DNA of 8,060 bases. It comes from Candidatus Aminicenantota bacterium. GTDB lineage: Bacteria; Acidobacteriota; Aminicenantia; Aminicenantales; UBA8522. The stretch lies in contig DQHV01000407.1 in the NCBI GenBank assembly GCA_003524335.1, forward strand, positions 1 to 8,060, read 5' to 3'. Position numbers and translations under genes: made by a program. This document shows positions 1 through 8,060 of this stretch, in pieces. How positions within the stretch are numbered: position 1 is the stretch's first letter; each line of letters opens with the position of its first letter. The notes under the pieces were generated by a model. The model was not told the origin of the DNA and did not search any database. It saw only the letters and a program-made list of their open reading frames with translations.

Positions 1-1587
1 CCGGTGGTAGGTGACAGCGAAGCGATGGGCTTCATCGCGGATGTGCTGGAGAAGCTTCAAGGCGGGTGCTGTCCGGTCGAGACGCAGTCCATCTTTTTCG
101 GCCGGCCTGAAGATGACCTCATCCCTCTTGGCTAACGAGACGACTGGAAGTCCGGCCAGCCCCAGCTTGCCCAGCTCTATCTCGGCGGCGTGGAGCTGCC
201 CCTTGCCGCCGTCAATGAGGATGAGGTCGGGAAGTTTCCGTCCTTCCTTGAGGGCCCGGGCGTAGCGACGTCCGACAACCTCCTGGAGGCTGGCCACATC
301 GTTAGGGCCGGCGACGGTCTTAATCTTGTATTTCCGGTACTCGTTCCGGCTAGGTTCTGCATTATCGAAGACGACGACAGAGCCCACAGATTCGTCCCCT
401 CCGGTGTTTGAGATATCGAAACCCTCGATGCGGCCGGGCGGTCTATCCAGGCCGAGAATCCCGGCCAGCTCACTCAGGGCTGGGTGTTCCGGCCTCGTTT
501 TCTTCAGCAGCCGCTCGGCATTCCGGACCGCCATCTCGACGAGCTTTTTGTCCCTCCCTCTATGCGGGACCGAAACCCGGACGGACGAGCCTTTCTTCCG
601 CGAAATCCGTCCGGTCAGTTCTCGGCCCGAGGCGATCGGGTGGGAGAGAAGGACTCTATCGGGGAGGTCTTCGCTCCGGCCGTAGAAACTGTCCAGGATG
701 CGGGCGAGCGCAGCCCCTTCCGGTTCGTCCTCGGGCTCGCGGACCACCAGCTCCTCGGCCTCCCGGACCTTTCCCCGACGCATAAAAAAAACATAGAGGG
801 CGAGCCTGTCCTTGTCCCTGGCCAATCCGAAGATATCGGTGTCTTCGAGGCTCACGGAGATGAGCTGTGGCCTTTCCTTGAGCTGCTCGACGGTGCGGAT
901 GAGGTCACGCCAGTGTGCGGCCTGCTCGAAATCGAGACCAGTTGAAGCTTCAACCATCTTTTTCTTGAGGGCTCTCAGCAGCTGGTCGGTCCTCCCTTCC
1001 AGGAAGAGCAGCGCGTTGGTGACGTTTTCTCTGTATTCCGCCTCTCCTATGGACCCGACACACGGCGCCGAGCAGAGCTTGAGGTCGTGCTCGAGGCAGG
1101 CCCTCCGACGCTTTCCAGGAATGCTTTCCTCGCATCCCCGGATGCCGAAGTACTTGTTCAGCAGGTGGATGGTCTTGCGGGCTTGAGAAGCCGGGCTGAA
1201 CGGGCCGAAGTATCGGACGCCGTCGTCCTCGACCTTCCGGGTCAATGTGATCCCGGGATATTTCTCCCCGACTGTCAGCTTGAGATAGGGAAAGCTCTTG
1301 TCGTCCTTGAGCCGGAGGTTGAACTTGGGCTGGTAACGCTGGACGAAATTGTTCTCCAGGAAGGCGGCTTCTTTTTCCGACCCGGTGAGGATGAAGTCGA
1401 TGTCCACCGTCTCCGCCATGATGTTGGCGACTTTGAGGTCGGCCGGGGTTACGAAGTAGGTGCGGACGCGGTCCTTAAGGGAGCGGGCCTTGCCGATGTA
1501 GACGATCTCACCGCCGGCATTCTTGAAAAAATAGATCCCCGCCTTGTCGGGGAGCTCGGCCAGCCTCTGCTTGAGCTTTTCCTCCAT
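1..1587 (-). CDS. uvrC: UvrC, excinuclease ABC subunit C (partial, C-terminus beyond window)
   Basis: This is the nuclease subunit of UvrABC nucleotide excision repair; it is recruited by UvrB bound at a lesion and cuts on both sides of the damage. 529 codons are open from ATG 1587 to the window edge. The N-terminal GIY-YIG nuclease domain is visible (KAGIYFF near residue 15, then EIVYIGKARSLKDRV). Four cysteines at 152, 164, 172 and 176 have the 12-8-4 spacing of the UvrC Fe-S site. A UVR domain follows at about 188-218 (LDFEQAAHWRDLI). The C-terminal RNase H-like nuclease shows FDISN (D391), D430 and LILIDGGKGQL (D459), and H528 lies at the cut end. The C-terminal HhH region would lie outside the window. 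The start lies 4 nt after the uvrB stop, with a GGAGATGGGA stretch upstream inside the uvrB end, so translation is probably coupled. No lesion was seen in the 529 codons. Confidence 0.97.
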   Translation of the reverse strand, partial: MEEKLKQRLAELPDKAGIYFFKNAGGEIVYIGKARSLKDRVRTYFVTPADLKVANIMAETVDIDFILTGSEKEAAFLENNFVQRYQPKFNLRLKDDKSFPYLKLTVGEKYPGITLTRKVEDDGVRYFGPFSPASQARKTIHLLNKYFGIRGCEESIPGKRRRACLEHDLKLCSAPCVGSIGEAEYRENVTNALLFLEGRTDQLLRALKKKMVEASTGLDFEQAAHWRDLIRTVEQLKERPQLISVSLEDTDIFGLARDKDRLALYVFFMRRGKVREAEELVVREPEDEPEGAALARILDSFYGRSEDLPDRVLLSHPIASGRELTGRISRKKGSSVRVSVPHRGRDKKLVEMAVRNAERLLKKTRPEHPALSELAGILGLDRPPGRIEGFDISNTGGDESVGSVVVFDNAEPSRNEYRKYKIKTVAGPNDVASLQEVVGRRYARALKEGRKLPDLILIDGGKGQLHAAEIELGKLGLAGLPVVSLAKRDEVIFRPAEKDGLRLDRTAPALKLLQHIRDEAHRFAVTYHR

Positions 1588-1591
1588 GGTG

Positions 1592-3586
<1,995 letters not shown>

Positions 3587-3593
3587 CGGCCTT

Positions 3594-3622
3594 ATTATAT
3601 CAATTTTTTGGGGGCCGGTCAG
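3594..3622 (-). promoter_or_regulatory. Promoter of uvrB(C), probably leaderless
   Basis: On the minus strand a perfect -10 TATAAT lies at 3594-3599. CTGACC at 3617-3622 matches four of six positions of the -35 consensus, with a 17-nt spacer. Only 7 nt (AAGGCCG) separate the -10 from the uvrB ATG, so transcription should begin at or within a base of the start codon. The AAGG there is too close to the ATG to be a good ribosome site. The promoter lies in the 70-nt gap after bactofilin and would let uvrBC be expressed independently of it. Confidence 0.6.
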
Positions 3623-3656
3623 AAGGGGGAGTGCGAAAAGTGGGCCGTTGGAAAGA

Positions 3657-4022
3657 TTACGGTTTAGTCAGGATCTTGATACTCCCCTTGAACTGGGCCC
3701 CGTCCTCGATTGAAATGACGGCGGCCGAGAGGTCGCCTCGGACGCGACCTGTCTTCTCGATGATCACCTTTCCCGAGGCCGTGATATTCCCGATGAATTC
3801 TCCTTTGATGCGGATGTTCTTAACCCGGACTTCGGCCTCGACCCGACCGCTTTGGTCGACCAATAGATCATTTTCGGGGAGCGTGATTTTGCCGTGAACC
3901 TGGCCCCTGACCACGAAATCTTCCCGGCCGCTGATTTCACCCTGGATAATGCTTGTCGGACTGAGATGCGATATTCCGTCCGGGTGCCCCAAGGACGGTT
4001 CCTTTTTATCTGGGAGTGTCAT
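3657..4022 (-). CDS. Bactofilin (polymer-forming cytoskeletal protein)
   Basis: Bactofilins are small beta-helical proteins that self-assemble into filaments without nucleotide, usually at the inner membrane, and scaffold cell-shape, division or envelope functions. The 121-residue product has a short polar N-terminal tail (about 1-20) and then the typical repeating core: SPTSIIQGEISGREDFVVRG, GKI at about 44-46, VDQSGRVEAEV, then repeats ending GKVIIEKTGRVRGDL and ISIEDGAQFKGSI. The core fills nearly the whole protein, as usual in the family. ATG 4022 is chosen because AAAGGTG (4028-4034) sits 5 nt upstream; an in-frame ATG 20 codons earlier (4082) lies in the promoter and has no ribosome site. 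Consensus promoter elements precede it. uvrB follows 70 nt downstream on the same strand. The physiological role cannot be read from the context. Confidence 0.92.
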   Translation of the reverse strand: MTLPDKKEPSLGHPDGISHLSPTSIIQGEISGREDFVVRGQVHGKITLPENDLLVDQSGRVEAEVRVKNIRIKGEFIGNITASGKVIIEKTGRVRGDLSAAVISIEDGAQFKGSIKILTKP

Positions 4023-4053
4023 GGTTTCACCTTTAAAGAGTCGATTCGGCCCG

Positions 4054-4082
4054 ATTATAGAATTGAGCCTTCGCATTGTCAA
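4054..4082 (-). promoter_or_regulatory. Consensus sigma-70 promoter of bactofilin
   Basis: On the minus strand TTGACA (4077-4082), a 17-nt spacer and TATAAT (4054-4059) match the consensus at all twelve positions. The predicted start site is near 4047, giving a leader of about 25 nt that contains the AAAGGTG ribosome site at 4028-4034. The -35 box overlaps that of the opposing promoter. Confidence 0.8.
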
Positions 4083-4104
4083 TCCGGCGCGAATTCTCTA
4101 GAAT
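4076..4104 (+). promoter_or_regulatory. Promoter of the secreted hydrolase-domain gene
   Basis: On the plus strand TTGTCA (4076-4081), a 17-nt spacer and TAGAAT (4099-4104) each match five of six consensus bases. The predicted start site is near 4111, leaving a leader of about 14 nt that begins at the ribosome site AGAGGA (4111-4116). The -35 box shares 5 bp with the bactofilin -35 on the other strand. Confidence 0.7.
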
Positions 4105-4124
4105 AGAAACAGAGGAATTTGAGA

Positions 4125-6110
4125 ATGCGGATAGCCAAATTGTGGACGTGCCGAATTTTATTCTCTCTGTTGTGCTTTTGTCACCTGGCCCGGCCGGCCC
4201 AGCAACCGGAGGGACTCAAAATTGTCCAGGCTGAGAGTCGGTTCACCATCGACGGAGACCTGGTTGATTGGGCGGCAGTAGCAGAAGTCCCCATCCAGTT
4301 TTCGGGCGAAGGCAAGGTGCTGCCACCGTCTGCCGACTTGACGGTCATAGCCCGGTTCAGCTTTGACTCCGAATATTTCTATTTGGCGCTCAAGGTCCTG
4401 GACGACCGGATCGAGTTCCCGGACATGGGCCGCCGGGAAGGCGACGGTTTTTACCTGACCTTCGTTAGCCCTGAAGCGGCCACTGCGAGCGAGCGCTCCT
4501 TGATCTTCGGTTTCTCCCGGTTCGGGAACGAGCCCATCGCCATCATCGACAGGCCGGGAGATGAGGGTTCCGCCCCGGCGAGAGACGTCCAGCTACAGAT
4601 CAAGTTGAACGAAGCCGGTCAATCGGTTATTTATGAACTAGCCGTCCCCTGGAAATACATCCCCTATTTCCGCCCGTTTTTTCAACAGAAATTGGGGATC
4701 AACCTCACCTATGATGACCTGGACGCCGGACAGAAAGAGGTCGTCCAGCTCGTCCCCGACCCTGAGTACGCACCCGAGAGCGCCGCTCCGAAAAAATATC
4801 TGGGCGCTGAGTTCGTCTTGGGTCCCCCGAGGGTCCTGGAATTTCAATCCTCCCTGAATGCCAACCATTTCTACCCCGAGGATGAGCTGACACTGAATCT
4901 GGCCGTCCGTTCGCCGGCGCCTCAATCGGGCTGGCAGGTGAGGATGGTCCTGACGACTCCCCTGGGCAATGTCCAGTCCCAAAGTCCACTTTCGTTCAAT
5001 CAGGGGATGAACATCCTCAGCTTCCCTGTTGAGGTGGAGAAGATAGCGACCGGCATCCATGACCTCAGCCTGGGCGTTATCGATGAGAAGGGAGGGCTCC
5101 GGTATACCGATGACAAGCGGTTCTTCCTGTTGGATAGGAAGGAATTCGAGGCTTATGACATTAAGCTGGCCGATATCAAAAAAGGAGAGCCCTTCGTCAA
5201 TGACATCGTCTTCCGGGAAAGCCTGCCGACACTGGAGGTCCGGCTGAAGTGGATCCGGGATTTCATGGAAAAATCACCGCCATTCGCCGACCTGGAGTCC
5301 GTCCAGCAGTGGAACCTGGATATCAAAGACCTGTTCAGGCTGGTCGATGAGGGCAAGCCGGCGTTGTTCCCGAGCGGGAGGCTCGTGCGTCTTGGCTATC
5401 GGTCTGAGGCCGACGGAGCGTTGTGGTCTTACTCCGTCCTCGTCCCGGACTGGTACGATCAGAAAACTCCTTTGCCTCTCCTCGTTACCCTGGCCGGAGG
5501 CGTGGCCGATGAACGACGGGCGATGTTCGCTCTGGCCTCAAACTACTTCGGCCCAAAGGTCCGGAAAAGAGCCGGGGATTTTTTCATCCTTGCGCCCAAG
5601 GTCGAAGATCCAGCGGGATGGTACTCCGGAGGATCCGCCCAGCGGGTGATAGAGACGATCGAACACCTGGCCAAGATTTATAGTGTCAACACCAAGAGCA
5701 TCGTCCTGGACGGCTTCTCCAGAGGGGGTTACGGCGCCCTGCGGCTGGCGCTGCAGAATCCCGGAACCTTTAGAGGTGTTATCGTCCGTTCGGGGATACT
5801 CATCCCTCCCCAACACTCTGGAGCGGAAAACATCATGGACATGCTTGACCGGGCGAAAAACCAGAATATCCTCATTGTCCATGGGGACCAGGACAAAGCC
5901 GCGCCGATAGAAGAGGTCCGACGGGCGGTGGCGCGCCTCCTGGAGCTCAAGGCCAACGTCCGGCTTATCGAGGTGAAGGGCGCCGGGTCAAAAAACTATG
6001 ACAAATGGGACGACGTCTTTAGCTGGCTGAGGGATACCCTGGGCGGTACTTTAGTGGAACTAAAACCCCCCAAGAAGCAGCGGGAAAAAGAGCCGGAAAA
6101 GAAAAAATAG
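4125..6110 (+). CDS. Secreted CBM9-like / alpha-beta hydrolase fusion protein
   Basis: The 661-residue protein begins with a Sec signal peptide (basic MRIAKLWTCR, hydrophobic core, likely cleavage after ARPA near 25), so it should act in the periplasm or outside. Residues about 38-235 resemble a CBM9/DOMON-type domain (FTIDGDLVDW, then EYFYLALKVLDD, GDGFYLTF, ELAVPWKYIPYF). A beta-rich, Ig-like section follows (about 238-336), then a helical linker. From about 430 to 640 lies an alpha/beta-hydrolase domain of the esterase/depolymerase kind: LPLLVTLAGG, the nucleophile elbow DGFSRGGYGA with Ser532, and HGDQDKAAP with the expected acid near Asp590. The usual catalytic His motif is replaced by GAGSKNYDKW and no His occurs after residue 586, so catalysis is doubtful. 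The tail is Lys/Glu-rich. ATG 4125 is preferred: AGAGGA ends 8 nt before it, while the TTG at 4119 is only 2 nt from that site. Substrate unknown; polysaccharide or ester binding is inference. Confidence 0.85.
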   Translation: MRIAKLWTCRILFSLLCFCHLARPAQQPEGLKIVQAESRFTIDGDLVDWAAVAEVPIQFSGEGKVLPPSADLTVIARFSFDSEYFYLALKVLDDRIEFPDMGRREGDGFYLTFVSPEAATASERSLIFGFSRFGNEPIAIIDRPGDEGSAPARDVQLQIKLNEAGQSVIYELAVPWKYIPYFRPFFQQKLGINLTYDDLDAGQKEVVQLVPDPEYAPESAAPKKYLGAEFVLGPPRVLEFQSSLNANHFYPEDELTLNLAVRSPAPQSGWQVRMVLTTPLGNVQSQSPLSFNQGMNILSFPVEVEKIATGIHDLSLGVIDEKGGLRYTDDKRFFLLDRKEFEAYDIKLADIKKGEPFVNDIVFRESLPTLEVRLKWIRDFMEKSPPFADLESVQQWNLDIKDLFRLVDEGKPALFPSGRLVRLGYRSEADGALWSYSVLVPDWYDQKTPLPLLVTLAGGVADERRAMFALASNYFGPKVRKRAGDFFILAPKVEDPAGWYSGGSAQRVIETIEHLAKIYSVNTKSIVLDGFSRGGYGALRLALQNPGTFRGVIVRSGILIPPQHSGAENIMDMLDRAKNQNILIVHGDQDKAAPIEEVRRAVARLLELKANVRLIEVKGAGSKNYDKWDDVFSWLRDTLGGTLVELKPPKKQREKEPEKKK

Positions 6111-6210
6111 CTCCTTGCGGCGGGCGATTTCGAGCGGGCAGAACTCAGCGGCTCTCATAGTCGGCCAGGAAGTGTTCCGGTCTCGTGACGTTGGAGAGCG
6201 CTCGTTGGAG
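6111..6210. other. Convergent intergenic gap without recognisable terminator
   Basis: This 100-nt gap separates the stops of the converging hydrolase-domain and Tat-protein genes. It holds only weak self-complementarity (GGAAGTGTTCC, the palindrome GAGCGCTC) and no T-run on either strand. I see no intrinsic terminator. Confidence 0.5.
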
Positions 6211-7251
6211 CTACAGAGCTTCTATTTTGTAAAACCCGTTGATCTGGCCGGACTTGTTGAGGTCCCGGCCGATGAGCTTAGTCGGAGCTCCGAAAGAGGA
6301 ATAGCGCTTCTCGAAAAGGACAGTCAGGCCGTCCTGCCGCCAGGGAGGGATGCTCGCCGAATAGTCGTTCGCATAAAATATGAACGCTTTGCCATCCACC
6401 TTCATCCCGGCCAACTCGAACAGCTTCCTCACCGGAATGGCCGGAATCTCTCCGCGGTCCTTATAGGGAACTCTATTCTTTTCGCAAGCCCCTTTGATTT
6501 TTGCATACGGGATTTTCGTGCCGGTCTGATTCTCGACAAGGGTGAGGACTAGCTTGTCCAGTGTGTCCATGCTGACGTCGGAGCTTTCTCTGTTGATGAT
6601 TCCACCATCGGGACCCACAAAGTAAGCGCCGGGTTCCAACTTCTCCTTCGCGGTGCCTATCATGCACACGTCCGCCAAGTCCTTCCAGGCATGCCCTCCT
6701 TCAGGGCCGGCCGCAATGAACCAACCATAGGGAGTCGCCCGGATCTTTTTAGCCCGCTCAAAACCGTCGGCGCTCCAATATTCCTTGGGAATGTTATTCT
6801 TGCTGGCCGAAAAATACGCCTTTTTCGGCTCTGCCGGGATGACCGCATACCAGTCCGTCGACCTGGCCACGATCCTGCCGCCGGTCGAGCTAAAGTTCAT
6901 TCCCAGATGATCATAAAGGTCGGGAATAGCCAGGCCATATTTCTGCGCTTGTATCAGGGCACCGGTCTTGCAATAACCCTTGTCGTCGACGGGGAGCATC
7001 GGCAGCGAGTCGAGGCGGCCCTTATCCAAGGGTATGGATTCGATGCTCACTCGGTCCAAGGTCCTGTACCAGGAATCGGGTATCGGAATGGCCGTCTCGC
7101 CGATCGTCCTTTCCAGCTGGATGATTCTGGACAGAGGACGCCTTCTGGCGAGCTCCGAGACTATTCCGATCGAGCCGGCCGTCAACGCCGTACCGCCGAT
7201 GATCCACTTCAGAGCAACTCTCCGGTCGATTGTCTTTTCCTGAGTTTTCAC
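6211..7251 (-). CDS. Tat-exported protein of unknown function with internal duplication
   Basis: I do not recognise this 346-residue protein. Its N-terminus looks like a twin-arginine signal or anchor: DRRVALKW with Arg10-Arg11, then a weakly hydrophobic stretch (IIGGTALTAGSIGIV), suggesting export of a folded protein. The rest shows an imperfect duplication: DLYDHLGM to DWYAVIP (111-139) resembles KLFELAGM to DYSASIP (276-302). Each copy is followed by a similar block (PYGWFIAAG to DVCMIG, 174-199; APTKLIGRD to the C-terminus, 322-346). The pattern faintly recalls the C-terminal part of sulfite-oxidase-type molybdopterin domains, but no cofactor-ligand motif can be pointed to, so this is a weak inference. 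GTG 7251 is chosen because GGGGTG (7258-7263) lies 6 nt upstream; an ATG at 7374 would add 41 residues before the signal and has no ribosome site. A TATTAT at 7269-7274 is a possible -10 without a convincing -35. Confidence 0.75.
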   Translation of the reverse strand: MKTQEKTIDRRVALKWIIGGTALTAGSIGIVSELARRRPLSRIIQLERTIGETAIPIPDSWYRTLDRVSIESIPLDKGRLDSLPMLPVDDKGYCKTGALIQAQKYGLAIPDLYDHLGMNFSSTGGRIVARSTDWYAVIPAEPKKAYFSASKNNIPKEYWSADGFERAKKIRATPYGWFIAAGPEGGHAWKDLADVCMIGTAKEKLEPGAYFVGPDGGIINRESSDVSMDTLDKLVLTLVENQTGTKIPYAKIKGACEKNRVPYKDRGEIPAIPVRKLFELAGMKVDGKAFIFYANDYSASIPPWRQDGLTVLFEKRYSSFGAPTKLIGRDLNKSGQINGFYKIEAL

Positions 7252-7412
7252 GTCGTTCACCCCGGCGTATAATACATCAGCGCGAAAAAATCCGCCATCT
7301 CCATCATCAAATTCAAAATTGATATCGTGTCCACGGATTTTTCCAGCCTCTTTCGGTGAGAGAAGATTTAGCATTGGGGCACAAACGTAAAACCACTGTA
7401 TGCGGAACCCCT
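7252..7412. other. Intergenic stretch between the HEAT locus and the Tat-protein gene
   Basis: About 160 nt, visibly AT-richer than its flanks. It stays open in the Tat-protein frame back to ATG 7374, but that extension has no ribosome site and would bury the signal peptide. It holds the GGGGTG ribosome site and the TATTAT box mentioned for the Tat gene. No terminator hairpin with a T-run is seen after the HEAT stop. Confidence 0.45.
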
Positions 7413-7891
7413 TTAGCTGGACTTGCCTCCGCTCCGCTTTTGGGCTTCGACGCGTTCCAAAGCCTCTGCCGCTGCTTCTCTTACGGACTCATCCTTGTCA
7501 TGGAGGGCAGCGATAAGTGGCTGCACTACTCTAGGATCGCCCAATTTGCCCAGGGATTCTCTGCTGCTCCACGGCGCATGCTCCCGTCATCATCCTGGAG
7601 AGCTTGAATAAGTGGCTCTACAGCTCGCTGGTCATTGGTATAGCCAAGGTTCATAACCATTGTCCGACGAATCTCCGGGTTCGCGTGTTTAAGCCCTTGG
7701 GCAAATGCCGTGACGAGTTCACCCAATTTCTCAAGGGCATTCCAGGCGGTCTCCCGCGCTTCGGCCGATTTGTCCAGGTCGAGAGCGATTGCGGTAAGCC
7801 TCCCTATGTCGCTCTGAAGGAAGTCAAGGACGGATAGGGGGCTGATGTCTTTCTCTTTCAGGTAATACGGTCTATTTTTCTTTTTTGCCAT
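7413..7891 (-). pseudogene. Small HEAT-repeat protein, frameshifted
   Basis: The product is a short cytosolic-looking alpha-helical repeat protein, with no signal peptide and a basic start (MAKKKNRPYY). HEAT repeats of this kind usually mediate protein contacts; the partner is unknown. Clear 31-residue units are visible: RRTMVMNLGYTNDQRAVEPL..., then RRGAAE. In the written frame the protein ends soon after at a TAG (7526-7528), giving NPWANWAILE. In the next frame the repeat continues from codon 7559 (ESLGKLGDPRVVQPLIAALH, then ESVREAAAEALERVEA) to TAA 7413-7415. Removing one of two tandem GA dinucleotides (minus strand, about 7558-7562) restores exact 31-residue periodicity and a 159-residue protein. 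ATG 7891 is chosen over the GTG at 7894; neither has a clear ribosome site. A sequence error or a genuine recent lesion are both possible. Confidence 0.82.
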
Positions 7892-7897
7892 CACGGA

Positions 7898-7961
7898 TGA
7901 GTCAAAGGGTGCCCCCGGTGTAAACCGTGTCTGTCAGTTTTAGAACGTTGAGTTTGACTCA
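7898..7961. repeat. Spaced inverted repeat TGAGTCAAA ... TTTGACTCA
   Basis: Two perfect 9-bp arms, 7898-7906 and 7953-7961, are separated by 46 bp. Each contains the near-palindrome TGA(G/C)TCA. The right arm overlaps the -35 box (7954-7959) of the plus-strand gene, and the left arm ends 6 nt before the HEAT start codon. The spacing suits paired operator sites better than a terminator, but no regulator is identified. Confidence 0.5.
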
Positions 7962-7982
7962 GAAAATCGGACTGTTTATAAT
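7954..7982 (+). promoter_or_regulatory. Promoter of the right-edge gene, probably leaderless
   Basis: TTGACT (7954-7959), a 17-nt spacer and TATAAT (7977-7982) match eleven of twelve consensus bases. Only 7 nt (AGCCGCC) separate the -10 from ATG 7990, and there is no ribosome site, so the transcript should begin at or next to the start codon. Confidence 0.75.
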
Positions 7983-7989
7983 AGCCGCC

Positions 7990-8060
7990 ATGCGCCGCGC
8001 GAAATTCATCATGGCCGCTTGGCCTATCCTCTTTAATGTCCTCACGGCGCCGTTTTTGCT
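7990..8060 (+). CDS. Start of a membrane or exported protein (partial)
   Basis: Only 23 codons lie in the window: a basic start MRRAKF followed by a hydrophobic run (IMAAWPILFNVLTAPFL), which could be a signal peptide or a first membrane segment. The frame is open to the edge. The start is supported by the strong promoter 7 nt upstream. The family cannot be named from this much. Confidence 0.6.
   Translation, partial: MRRAKFIMAAWPILFNVLTAPFL

Noticed and set aside
4054..4104. Operator palindrome ATTGTCAAT at the divergent promoters
   Set aside because: The near-palindrome is fully explained by the two overlapping -35 hexamers, so no separate regulator site needs to be assumed.
6111..6210. 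Bidirectional terminator between the convergent genes
   Set aside because: Only 4-bp stems and one loopless palindrome were found, with no T-run on either strand.
6691..7272. 193-codon open frame on the plus strand opposite the Tat-protein gene
   Set aside because: The composition is low in recognisable features and there is no start signal; the minus strand has a twin-arginine signal, a ribosome site and an internal repeat.
7252..7374. Upstream ATG 7374 as the start of the Tat protein
   Set aside because: It has no ribosome site, adds an AT-rich 41-residue tail before the twin-arginine signal, and the GTG at 7251 has GGGGTG at ideal spacing.
7550..7570. Programmed -1 frameshift in the HEAT gene
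   Set aside because: There is no X-XXY-YYZ slippery heptamer at the junction, and a -1 slip would insert an extra Glu and break the 31-residue repeat period. A tandem GA duplication fits exactly.

Overview
The window looks like chromosomal DNA from a moderately GC-rich, probably Gram-negative, free-living bacterium. The signs are a nucleotide-excision-repair gene pair, a bactofilin, a Sec-exported multidomain hydrolase and a Tat-exported protein. Spaced sigma-70 type promoters and short leaders support a bacterial source. The protein mix would fit a poorly cultivated lineage such as Acidobacteriota/Aminicenantes, but that is only an impression; nothing here fixes the taxon. No rRNA, tRNA, CRISPR, IS element or prophage gene is visible.

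Left part (1-4022, minus strand): bactofilin, then uvrB, then uvrC, read right to left. uvrC is cut by the window edge and lacks its C-terminal part. uvrB is complete in length but carries an in-frame TGA at 2483-2485, where the family has a conserved Ser (RLP-S-ALDNRPL). As written it encodes a 367-residue fragment without helicase motifs III-VI or the UvrC-contact domain. uvrC starts 4 nt after the uvrB stop, so the two form a coupled unit. uvrB has its own promoter, placed so that the transcript would be leaderless.

Middle (4023-6110): a compact divergent promoter region separates bactofilin (minus) from a 661-residue secreted protein (plus). The two -35 boxes overlap by 5 bp, so the promoters should compete. 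The secreted protein combines a CBM9/DOMON-like N-terminal domain, a beta-rich middle and a C-terminal alpha/beta-hydrolase domain. The hydrolase has a nucleophile elbow but no histidine where the catalytic one is expected.

Right part (6111-8060): a minus-strand Tat-exported protein of unknown function with an internal duplication converges on the hydrolase gene. Upstream of it on the same strand lies a small HEAT-repeat gene broken by a 2-nt (GA) duplication. A divergent intergenic region with a spaced inverted repeat then leads to the first 23 codons of a plus-strand gene, again with a leaderless-type promoter.

I see no clear new defence or mobile system. The points most worth a second look are the uvrB nonsense codon, the interlocked divergent promoters, the repeated leaderless geometry, the His-less hydrolase fusion and the duplicated Tat protein.
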